Origin: Rhodocollybia butyracea
Lineage: Eukaryota; Basidiomycota; Agaricomycetes; Agaricales; Omphalotaceae
DNA length: 64,000 nucleotides
Assembly (NCBI GenBank): GCA_015501585.1
Contig: JADNRY010000225.1
Location: 1 to 64,000, forward strand
Direction: 5' to 3'
The translations under genes were made by a program, and so were the position numbers. Below are positions 43,110 to 53,561 of this stretch, in pieces. The notes beneath the pieces are model-generated. The model searched no databases. It was not told the origin of the DNA and saw only the letters and a program-made list of their open reading frames with translations. Every line of letters starts with the position of its first letter. The first letter of the stretch is position 1.

Positions 43110-45632
43110 GATTACCACTGGTACCACCCGGTATGTAGTACTTGATCTCGCCTTTTCATCACTACCATGCCTCATGAGATCATAGCCACCCTAGCATAAT
43201 GCAACTTCAAAAGAATATGTACACATTTCTTGCTTCGGAAGAGAATCTTGAGTCCGAGTCAATGTCAGACCATGAAAGAAGGTCCTGGGATAAGCAGCAG
43301 CTGGATACGTACCCCAAATCTCAGTTTAGTACGCGACGGAATTTTGCAGGTCTTCAGCAATGGTTGAATTGGAAAAGCAATAAATTCCGTTCTCATATGC
43401 CAACAGGTTGGCATCTTGGAGTCTGGATAGCAACATTCGAGGCCGGTGTTGTTCTGCTGATAAATCTCATCATACTGCTATTCTGTGCTGTCAAGATAGG
43501 AGGTAGCGTTGGTGTAGCGCAGATATTCGAAGGAGATTGCAACACCGTAGGCCACATCACCTTGGGAATACATCTTGTCATCAATGTCCTCAGTACTCTC
43601 TTGCTTAGTGCCAGCAACTATGTAATGCAGAGCCTCTCCGCTCCTACTCGAACTGAAGTTGATCGGGCTCACGAGAAAGGGTTTTGGCTTGACATTGGCT
43701 TGCAGAGCATGCACAACCTTAAACATACAAGTAACTGGAAGCGGTTGCTATGGACGTTACTTTCTGTCTCTTCTATTCCCCTACATCTTTTGTAAGTGAA
43801 TTTGCTTCTTTCAGTGTTCACATATGCTTAATAGTCATTTACATGCTAGTTACAACTCTTCCTTCTTTTCTACTACAAGTGCGAATGATTACAGTTACTA
43901 TATAGCACAAGGACCAGAAATGCAGGACTTGCCCCAGAATATTGGGACATTCGACTGGGAGTGTGCAAATGAGACCCTTTCCAGTGCTTGTTCAAGTGTA
44001 GACGCTTCAGAACTCTCCAAGTGGAATAACCTCACGTCATCTAATTGCGTCAAAACTTATGCTTGTTCAGGTCCAGATATCGATCCTTCCAATTGGGAGT
44101 TTTTGAATCCATCTGATTGCCTCCAAGCTTATGCAGTGGATTTTCTCTCAGACCGTCGTGATATAGTCGTGGTGACTGGAGACTACACCTCCAATAACAA
44201 CTTTCTTAATTTTTACAATGGTTCATCTGGGCAAATGCAGGGTAGTGGAGCCACTCCATATGACTGGATCTGTGATTTGGCTCCGAGCATCTGGCCTGAC
44301 ATTAATGATTTCCTATTTGGTGGTTTACCACCTATTGGTTTCTGCTCTACAGGCTGGAGAAAGATCAATCCCTCCAATTGGACAATACCAGTGGTATTTT
44401 TTCCATTTGAAGCGTTGAACAGTACGGAATCATTGAAACCAATATCCGAGTCCTTGGAGGTTATGTATTGCCTTAGCAAAACAACTGCTTCCAGGTGTCA
44501 GCTACAATTCAACCTCCCCCTTCTAGCCATTGTCGTTGCCTTCAACATTGTAAAAGTAACATGTATGGCAATGGTTGCCATCAGAATGTGTGATAATCCT
44601 CTGGTAACTCTTGGAGATGCAGTAGCATCTTTCACCAACAGTCCTGAGCCACTGACAAAGGACATGTGTTTGGCGTCTCAAAGTTATCTTGAGAGTATTG
44701 ATAAAAATCAAGACACAACATCTCCGTTGATGGCGTATCAATCTGAAAAAACTAGATGGATGACTATGGCTAGCAGGCGGCATTGGGTCATGATAGGTTC
44801 CCTGTAAGTAGTACAACAGTTCACATAGCACAACATCAACTGAAAGATTCAATAGCTTCCTTCTTGTTCTATCCATCATTCTTGGTTTTATAGGTTACGC
44901 TATACATCAGCTGAGCAGTGTTTACAGCCTAAGTGGGTTCTCATCCCTCTGGCAGCTTGGCATCGGCAGGACATCATCTCAAAACATTATCACTGGGTGG
45001 GCCATACCAACACAGGGATATGGGGCTACTGTGGCATCTGTGCTACTAGCAAATCTTCCGCAACTCATTTTTTCCATGATATACCTTGTTTTCAACAGCC
45101 TTTGCACTAAATTATTCCTGGCACTTGAATGGTCCTCATATGCCCATTCTCGAAAACCCTCCGCGTCTCTGACCCTCAGGGAGATCAGCGGTCCACCTAC
45201 TTCCTCAATATACCATTCCGCTTTGGTTTCCCATTAATGGTTTACTCCTCTCTCCTACATTGGCTTCTGTCACAGAGCATCTTTGTTGTTGCAGTCACTT
45301 TCTGGGATGGCGATGTTGTTGATACATCAAATAGTGTCACCAGCTGCGGGTATTCGCCGGTGGCAATGATCCTGACAGCAATTGTTGGAGGATCCCTTAT
45401 CCTCACCTCTCTTGCTGTAGGGTATTTCAAACACCTTCAATGTGATATGCCTCTAGCAGGGAGTTGTAGCAAAGCTATTGCTGCGGCTTGCCATCCACCA
45501 GAGGATGGTTCAGACCCGCTCAAGCCTATGAAGTGGGGCGTAGTTTCCAAACATCCAGATAGCGCTATTGGGCATATAAGTTTCTCAAGTGGGGAGGTTT
45601 CGGCACCAGTACCAGGGTGCTATTATGAATGA
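43110..45632 (+). pseudogene. DUF6536-family membrane protein, copy 4 (single clear frameshift)
   Basis: The mini-exon at 43,110 reads ATTACCACTGGTACCACCCG, so its ATG is lost; an in-frame ATG at 43,199 in the next exon could replace it. Exons 43,199-43,791, 43,850-44,803 and from 44,856 splice in phase through the DUF6536 core (GWHLGVWIATFEAG, SAPTRTEVDRAHEKGFWLDI), the Cys-rich loop and helix 4. At about 45,156-45,160 one C is missing (CGAAAACCCTCCG against CGAAAACCCCTCCG), which shifts the frame; the old frame stops at 45,235. The lost C-terminal part is still intact in the other frame to 45,632. Either a very young pseudogene or an assembly error in a C run. Confidence 0.85.
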
Positions 45633-46127
45633 AGTTGACAATTCGGTATGCCGGCGCGTACAGAGAATGAGCGTATTGGGAAAAGTTATTTCTTTTTTGT
45701 CACTACATACGCTTCGGCGGGAGAGTGCTGTAATGGTTCCAGTTGCGGAGCAATCTCGAACGATTTCGGAGTGGAATTGAAATTGAGTGTGATGAGAGCG
45801 GAAGAAATCAAACATACATCAGCGGGAGAGGGTACTTAGAATTCTGAATTGGACTACTAGTCTAAAGAGAGTGAACCGTGAATCTTATTGGCATTCTTGT
45901 AGTAGATACTACCTATCCATCCATTCTCGGCGAAACTCGCAACTCAAGTTGAAGCGACATTTCCGATAACGACTCTACTTCCACTTCCGCCTGCACCAAA
46001 ACCTATTGAGAAATCGAACACATATTTCGTTCCCTTTGGCCTGATTTCCTTAGTCCCTGATGATTCCTAAATCCCCACACAGAATATCCCCACTCGATAT
46101 AACGGTTATAACCCGTACACGACAATC
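45633..46127. other. 3' flank between DUF6536 copy 4 and WSC copy delta
   Basis: No gene. Sequence 45,690-45,840 resembles 2,090-2,250 (GGAGTGGAATTGAAATT.., AAATCAAACATACATCAGC), showing that it is part of the amplified unit. Confidence 0.5.
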
Positions 46128-47330
46128 TCAATAGTAAATACAATCAATCAGCACATAGTTCAGATTATTCGAAGCTGGCTTGAATACCACACCCAGCCTA
46201 CCATTGGGATTGATAGAGTTGTTGGTGGATACAGCGAGTGCCTCAGAAAGCGAAGAGAAGAGGGGAAGAGGAGTCAATGTCGCCAAAGTCTGAGGTGTTT
46301 GTCGAGTTCTAAGGGAAAGGCGGGGGGTAAGAGTATGAGATAAAGAAGGGAGAAGGGAGGAGGGAGGAAACGCGACGTACCATGGCACAGAATGTTGGAA
46401 TACCAGGGAATGCGCGGTCTGAGGTGACAGAGATTGGACTTTCTCCTCGCTGTATACCATAAAGCTGTCCGGGGTTCAACGTTCAAAAGCGAACGAGGGA
46501 GGAAGATAGAATTTTGGAGAGTATGCTGGTCAGTCGGAGCTACATAGCAGATAAGCCTACTCAGCATCTATGGTTAAACGTTAAATTTTAAACGTTGAGC
46601 ATTGAATTTAGCTGCACTCACCGAACAGCACCATCTCCACTAACATGATCTTCAACTCCATCTTACCCGACGATTCATCCTGCGGTGCGTCATTCAGCTT
46701 GGCCACAGTCAAAGCGCATGTCGCAGATGGAAGAGAGCCAGATTTTCGAAGCAAACTGGTACAAGGCGAGTCAATTGGGTGCACCACAGTACCGCTGTGA
46801 TCAGAAACACAGATGGTGGTACTTTCGTTGTCGGAGATGTGAACGCTGGAGTTGCCCAGGGTATTTCCGCACGCTGTAAAAATAGTAAAATGAAGGAAAT
46901 AAGAGCGGGAGCGAGGGGCGCAAAGCATTCTTGCCCGTTTTTCGAGACCGGCAACGACAAGTCCTCGGTTTGGTATACTGGAAAACAACTTTCGGCGGTT
47001 ACCCCTGCTGGGACGTCGATGGCTTCAGTGAGAAGTTAAAACGCGTTCATCAGCGCTATCACTGAGAATGTCAGGATATCAAGTCAGTTTATTGAACAAT
47101 CTGACTGCGAAAGCAAACCGCACGTACGTAAAACATCCTGCAAAAGACCACTGCTCGACGTCTTGAACGAGCACTCTCCGTCGGTGTATATAATGGCAGT
47201 ATCCTGCTCTTTCTGAATCGCGGGTGGATGGTGGATAGCAGCGAAGGTACCTTGACTGGGACGTGAAAGAAGAATGCAAATGCAACGAAGTACGAGGAAA
47301 AAGTTGATATTTGTGCGCGTGACAAATCCG
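46128..47330 (-). pseudogene. WSC-domain protein, copy delta
   Basis: On the minus strand from about 47,300 a hydrophobic leader reads NINFFLVLRCICILLSRPSQ, followed by TFAAIHHPPAIQK and IIYTDGE. In a shifted frame QDVEQWSFAGCFT ends an exon; after an intron (GTACGT..TCTCAG) come TDSADER and, further on, GVTAESCFPVYQTED and SKNGQEC. Next exons give CGNTLGNSSVHISDNES, SGKMELKIMLVEMVL and, near the end, NSINPNGRLGVVFKPASNN. The signal peptide plus WSC domain suggests a secreted or surface sugar-binding protein. Frameshifts between leader and domain and within the domain make it inactive. It is the most complete copy in gene order. Confidence 0.65.
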
Positions 47331-49304
47331 GCGCTTATTTTAACCTCTTTAGCTTGATCTTATCTTTGAACCTGTTATCACCGAAACGACCGCACCTTGC
47401 CTCCTGTTTCCAGTAATTGGTACTTATAGTATAGTATATACATAGGTTGTGCTAACTTGCCACGATATATCCAGTGTTCAAACACCTTGTGCTTGGGATA
47501 TTACACACCTTAGAATTCTTGTGGCCAGCTACTTAAGGGCTGCTCAATTCCACTCGCCTGTCACTCACGAGTGAAATCAAATGCGAGCTGATATGATGAA
47601 AAACAAGGGCTCCCGGACCCAACCCGATCCTGACATAATTAATGAGCTGTTTTAGGGAGGTGACGGAAGGGGTGGGCTGTTCTGAAGCGAGCAACCGGAG
47701 CTCTACCCTGTTCTACCGGACTCGAGGCCCTGTTGAGATCAGACGGCGCTACCGGCTTGCATTTGATTTCACTCGTGAGTGACTTGTGAGTAAGAGGGCG
47801 AGTGGAATTGAGCAGCCCTTTAGTACCTTTAACAATGCTTCATCCTCACGAGTCACTAAAAGTTACGTGTTATATCTATATCCGACGGGGGACTCTCCGT
47901 CTCCCGCCATCACTGATGTGCCGAAACTGACTTCTGTGGTCCGTTAAAAGCAGCAGCATCCTTACTTAGTTGGCATACTCTACATGGTTGGCCGAATATG
48001 ATTTCACAAAAGCGACGCGCATAATTTGATGTCCATATCCAACTGGTGGGGAGGATAGAATCAGTGAGCGTGCGTCAGCCCTGCACCATAGATTTTTGCG
48101 AGACAAACACGCCAAACACTCAAACCCAGGTGTCTGGATGGATGGATGCAATCTCCGACGCAACGCCAATCGTCGTGACGACTCTAGAGCTCGGAAGATA
48201 TCGAATTGCCATTTTTCGAAGTCATTGGTTCAACCGCTGGAGGGCGGGCTCAAGATCCTCAAATTTTGCTTCAGATGCCACCATCGAGACTCTAGAATTT
48301 ACGAGAATAAATTGGTCAACCATGGTAGCCCAGGAGGCGATAGTGGAGCAGGAGGTAGTGCCGGGAATGGTCAAGGTGAGGAAGCAGGCGGCGAGGAAAA
48401 GCTAGCATGAAGTTGCCAAATAAACTCAGTCCATAACAGAACGGCCCGCGAGATATCACCAAGAGACGAGCAAACAGGAGGAGGAGGAATTTATTAGACG
48501 AACACAATCCGAATCCAAGTGCTGAGCGCTGAACAAACATGCGGTCGTCATATGCGGCTGTACTAGGATAGATGAGTTCTGTGCCTATATATTACTACTG
48601 CATGGGCTCGGGTGGGCGATTTCGGCGAGGAAGAACATGTGAGTAAGAACATGCGGTCTTGATAGATGCTGTAGAACGGATGGATCCCATGTCTTTCAAA
48701 ATAGAACCTCAATCTTTTTTCTGTCCGTCACGACCATCTCAGCGGATAGTTACTCCAAAATGATCAGGCGTGTTGACTCTGGTTACATTCTATCCAATGT
48801 CCATGCTTTCCGGATGCTTCTAGGGACCCCACAGAGAAACGTGATGGTCATCGGGGGCCAATGATGATTGCTTAGTGCTTAGGACTTGGACTTCATCCCG
48901 CTTTCGTTTTTGATGCGCGCTTTTAGCACACTACGGACTGAGCTTCCATAGACTGGACTCCGAGTCGGACCTTTGCAATGTGCTTCGATGCTGTGTGAGT
49001 CTGTATTGAATGTTTTATTCTATGTTTTCGTTATTATAATGGGATAGTCATTAGGTGGTGTTGGGGGATAGACATATGCTGGAGGTCCGAGGATTTCTGA
49101 TGCTACTTGGACTGTGCCAAGTAGTTCACCTCCTTCAATCCTTTCTTCTTCTGAGGGACTGGTTGAGCTGTCGTTGTTTGACAGTTATTGGTTTCACTCA
49201 GCCCCAACACAATCTTTAAAACCTACCTGCTGATTGGCTGGCATTGACTGAAAGAGAAACGGAGAAAAAGTCGATAGCAGCGCAGTCTCGATTGATTGCG
49301 CTGT
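47331..49304. other. Region between WSC copy delta and DUF6536 copy 5
   Basis: No confirmed gene. 48,080-48,420 duplicates 42,060-42,420 (see there); the plus frame 48,046-48,405 is open for 119 codons without a recognised domain. A 21-base inverted repeat CAATTCCACTCGCC(T/C)..TCACTCACGAGTGA / TCACTCGTGAGTGA..GGCGAGTGGAATTG encloses 47,545-47,815, suggesting another small inverted-repeat element of about 270 bases. Confidence 0.45.
47541..47821. mobile_element. Small inverted-repeat element, about 280 bp
   Basis: AAGGGCTGCTCAATTCCACTCGCC at the left is matched inverted by GGCGAGTGGAATTGAGCAGCCCTTT at the right, and inner arms AGTGAAATCAAATGC / GCATTTGATTTCACTCGTGAG also pair. This is a MITE-like structure with no coding sequence. 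The target duplication was not resolved. Confidence 0.75.
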
Positions 49305-49324
49305 GATATCTTGATATGATATCA
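49305..49324 (+). promoter_or_regulatory. Shared upstream block, copy 5
   Basis: GATATCTTGATATGATATCA, as at 36,811 and 42,903, about 220 bases before the start exon. Confidence 0.5.
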
Positions 49325-49539
49325 GTTATTGATGATCTATTGAAAATAGATCAGTGCAACTGGTTACAGCTTGAAACCACCAACAAGGGTAAAACCAGGA
49401 ACAATTTGGTGTATCTGGTAGTAAGTACCCACGCTTTCAGTACTAGTACAAGCTAATACGGGCCTCTTCAAATCTCTGGCTTGCGCTCACCTCCAACACA
49501 AACTCTCCCGAGTCATTCTAAACCCAACTCATTAGTCAA

Positions 49540-52077
49540 ATGACCACTGGTACCACCCAGTATGTAGTTAGTACTTCATCTCACCTTTCCATCACTATGC
49601 TTGATGAAACTACAGCTTTCCGCCTATGCAACTTCGAAAGAATATGTACACATTTCTTGCTTCAGAAGAGAATCTCGAGTCCGAGTCATTGACAGAGCAC
49701 GAAATAAGCTCCTGGCATAAGCAGCAGCTGGATCCACACACCAAATCTCAGCTTAGAACGCGACTGAATTTTGCAGGTCTTCAGCAGCGGTTGAAACGGA
49801 AAACCAATAAACTCCGTTCTCGTTTGCCAACGGGTTGGCACTTCGGAGCCTGGGTAGCAACATTCGAGGCTGGTATTGTTCTGTTAATAAATTTCATTAT
49901 CTTGCTAGTTTGTGCGATCAAGACCGGAGGTAGCATTGGCGTAGCCCAACTATTCGAAGGAGATTGCAACACTGTAGACAACGCCACCTTGGTCATACAT
50001 CTTGTCATCAATGTCCTCAGCACTCTCTTGCTCAGTGCCAGCAACTATGTAATGCAAAGCCTCTCTGCTCCTACTCGAACCGAAGTTGATCGAGCTCATG
50101 AGAAAGGGTTGTGGGTTGACATTGGATTGCAGAGCATGCACAACCTTAAGCATACAAGTCCCTGGAAGCGGCTGGTATGGACGTTACTCTCTGTCTCTTC
50201 CATTCCGCTACATCTCTTGTACGTGAGACTGCTCTTCTTCGCGTGAGCTTACGCTCATTCACATGCCAGCTACAACTCTTCCTTCTTTTCTACCACAAGT
50301 GCCAATTACTACAACTACTATTTAGCACAAGGGCCAGAAATGCAAGGCTTTCCCAGAATAATTGGACATTCGACTGGGAGTGTGCAAATACAACCCTTCC
50401 CAGTACTTGTTCAGTTCCAGATGCTGAACTCACCAATTGGAACCCCTTAAAATCATCTAATTGCGTCCAAACCTATCCCTGTTCTGGGCCAGATATAGAA
50501 CCGTCCAATTGGGAGTTTTTGAACCCATCTGATTGCCTCCAAGCTTATGCAGTGGATTTTCTCTCAGACCGTCGTGATGTAGTGGTGGTGATTGGAGACT
50601 ATGCTTCTAATGATACCTTTTTTAGTGTGTTCAATTCTTCATCTGGTCAGATGGGTGAGGGAACCACTCCATTTTCTGGATCTGCGATTCTACTCCGATC
50701 ACATTGCTAGCACATTGCCTTACCTCCTACCTAATACTGGATCATTACTATCTACTGTTTTCCAGGATTTATCAGCCTGCGAGTCGGTTACAGATTGGAG
50801 AAAAATCAACCCTTCCAATTGGACAATGTCAGTGGTATTCTTGCAAGTGAACACTACGGTCGAGTCAGATCGGTTATCAATATTACCAATATTCGAGTCG
50901 TTGGAGGTTCAGTATTGCCTTAGCGAGAACAACTACTCCAAGTGTCAGCTGCAATTCAACCTCCCCCTTCTTGCCATTGTCGTTGCCTTCAACATTGTAA
51001 AAGTAACATGTATGGCATTGGTTGCCATCAGGAATGTGTGATAATCCTCTGGTAACTCTTGGAGATGCGATATCATCTTTCATTAACAATCCTGCGCCGC
51101 AGACAAAGGACATGTGTTTGGGGTCCCAAAGTTATCTTCAGGGTCTTGATAGATATAAAAGACACAACATCTCTGTTGATTGCGTATCAACCTCAAAAAA
51201 TTAGATGGATGGCTACAGCTAGTCGGTGGCATTGGACCATAATAGGTTGCCTGTGAGTACTATCGAATGGTTCGCATAACAAAGCATGAACTCAAAGTCC
51301 TAATAGCTTTGTCCTTGCTCTATCCACCGTTCTCGGCCTCCTATGTTTTTGCTATAAATCAACTGAGCGATTTTTATGGCTTAAGCGGGCTCTCATCCCT
51401 CTGGCAGCTTGGCATCGGCAAAGCATCATCTGAAAAACATTATTGTTGGGTGGGCCATACCAACACAGGGATATCTGGCTATTGTAGCATCCGTACTACT
51501 AGCCAATATTCCGCAGCTTATTTTTTCCATGATATACTTGGTTTTCAACAGCCTTTGTACAAAATTATTCCTGGCACTCGAATGGTCCTCCTATGCCCAT
51601 TCCCGCAAACCCCTCCGTGTCTCTCACCTGATGGAGACCAGCGATCGTATTTTCTCAATATACCATTCCGTTTCGGTGTCCCTTAATGGTTTATTCAACC
51701 CTCCTACACTGGCTTCTGTCACAGAGTATCTTTGTTTTCGGTCACTTTCTGGAACGGCAACATTGAAGTTGATAGTCTCATCAGCTGCGGCTATTCCCCG
51801 GTGGCGATGATCCTGACATCAATCGTCGGAGCATCCCTTATTCTAAGCTCCCCTTGCTGTAGGTATTTTCAAACACCTTCAATGTGATATGCCTCTAGCA
51901 GGGAGTTGTAGCAAGGCTATTGCTGCGGCTTGCCATCCACCGGAGGTATTAGGACCCGCTCAAACCTATGAAATGGGGTGTGTTTCGAAACTTCCGGATA
52001 GCAAAAACCCAGCTATTGAGCATATAAGTTTCTCGAGCGGAGAGGTTTCGGCAGTACCGGGGCATTATTACCTTTGA
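49540..52077 (+). pseudogene. DUF6536-family membrane protein, copy 5 (many frameshifts)
   Basis: The start mini-exon ATGACCACTGGTACCACCCA (about 49,540) and its donor are intact, and exon 2 to about 50,218 carries a good DUF6536 core (GWHFGAWVATFEAGIVLLIN, SAPTRTEVDRAHEKGLWVDI). One-base indels then occur in the loop exon start near 50,345, at about 50,682 (CCATTTTCTGG for CCATTTGACTGG), 51,037 (ATCAGGAATG for ATCAGAATG), 51,165, 51,437 (CTGAAAAACATT for CTGACAACATT) and after 51,620. The last exon keeps recognisable pieces (SLWQLGIGKASSE, NIPQLIFSMIYLVFNSLC, MPLAGSCSKAIAAACHPPE). Non-functional. Confidence 0.9.
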
Positions 52078-52264
52078 ATCACATCGACGACAGCGCGTAC
52101 TGTCCGTATAAAGAATAAAGGATACTTCATTTATCTACGGAATAAGTCCTATTGGGGAAACGTTTATTTCTTTCTCTTATTAATCTTCCAACATTTAGCC
52201 TACGTATCAAGAGCTTTATTTAAGTATACCACTGGATGCGCTGCCAGACCCAGTTCTTACATCG

Positions 52265-52645
52265 GAGTTGCCCAGAGTATTTCCACACCCTACAGAAATA
52301 GTTATTTAAAAGGAAGGAAATAAGAGTGGCAGGAGGGAGGACGCACAGCATTCTTGCCCACTTTTGAAATCGGTAACGACAAATCCTTCGGTTTGGCATG
52401 CCGGACGACAGTTTTCAGCGGGTACCCCTCCTGGGATGTCGATAGCTTCAGTGAGAAGCACCCTATCACTGAAAATAGGATGATATCCAGTCAGTTTACT
52501 AAACAATACCACGAGAGCCGAGTGTATGCGTGTAAAACATCCTGCATAAGAATACTGCTCAATGTCTTAAACAAGCACTGGTGCAAGCTCTTCGTTGGTG
52601 CATACAATCGCAAGTACCACGGAAAGGCTGGTATTTGTGCGATAA
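52265..52645 (-). pseudogene. WSC-domain protein, copy epsilon (N-terminal fragment)
   Basis: The minus strand reads APVLV, a stop, DIEQYSYAGCFT, then FSDRVLLTEAIDIPGG and ENCRPACQTEGFVVTDFKSG with QECC, and after an intron ending CTGTAG the start of CGNTLGNS. This is the best preserved central part of the WSC domain in the window (C-x3-C-x2-EGFVV, GQEC). Everything downstream of the CGNTLGNS exon is missing, so only the first half of the gene remains. It lies 190 bases from the end of DUF6536 copy 5. Confidence 0.65.
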
Positions 52646-53561
52646 TTTGTGCGCCAGAAAAACAAAACAAAACTCCGGGCCTCTCGCACTATTTCAATAT
52701 TTTGATCTTTGTCGGAACCTGATATATAGATAGAAATACACGGCCCAGACATGATCACCGAAATGACTGTGGCTTTGTGCTCAGTGTGCCGCACCATGGG
52801 AGCTTCGGCTGCCCCGGCGTTCGATCTTGGACCGTGCCGTGTGATAAAATCTTCCTTCCTTTCTTTCCGAGCCTTCCGCTTCTTTTGGTACAGGAGAAGA
52901 AACTTTCACTAATGATAGCCTCTCAGATAGCCACCCCAATACTGAGCATTGACGATTTATGAGTCATGATTCCCAAACCGTTTCTGCTTGCACTCAGCAC
53001 AATTACTCCGCCTGATAACCAATTAGTAGCATATGGTTAGCCTAGTACTAATGATACTGTGATAGGGAATTAGTAGATCGAAATCCTTCACTTCTTACCG
53101 TATTAGATAGATAAGTCCGGAGTGGATTTCTGGTGCAACTTGTCAAGCAAATTAAACACACATGTTGTTGGAGGCCATTAGCATTTGGCGTGACCCTAGC
53201 ATGGGGGTGTTGTTGGCTGTGGAGCGATTTTGAACTTTGAAGCTAAATGTGGGAAGCGCGAGGGAAAATCAAAGTCCTAGCAAAGGGAGCTGGTGGTGCT
53301 GGCGAAAGCACTGCAGGCACTGGTTGAGCCTGAGGATATACAGCTCCATGATAGTATTAGTTCTTGGAGACACATGTTTGGGCTCCACAGTCGTCTTCTT
53401 GTAGTGGTTTTGTGTATTGTAGATGATATGAAAGTTACCGATAATATATTAAACCTTGAGACCATCAACGAAACCGGGAACAATTAAGTATGACCGTATC
53501 TCTTGCCTGCGCTTACCTTCGCTCACTCCTCCCTCATTCTAGACCCAACTTCTTGGTAGAA
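52646..53561. other. Region between WSC copy epsilon and DUF6536 copy 6
   Basis: No gene supported. The last 150 bases (from about 53,410) resemble the leaders of copies 3-5 (ACCATCAACGAAACCGGGAACAATT). Short open frames at 53.28-53.49 kb overlap on both strands without domains. Confidence 0.45.
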
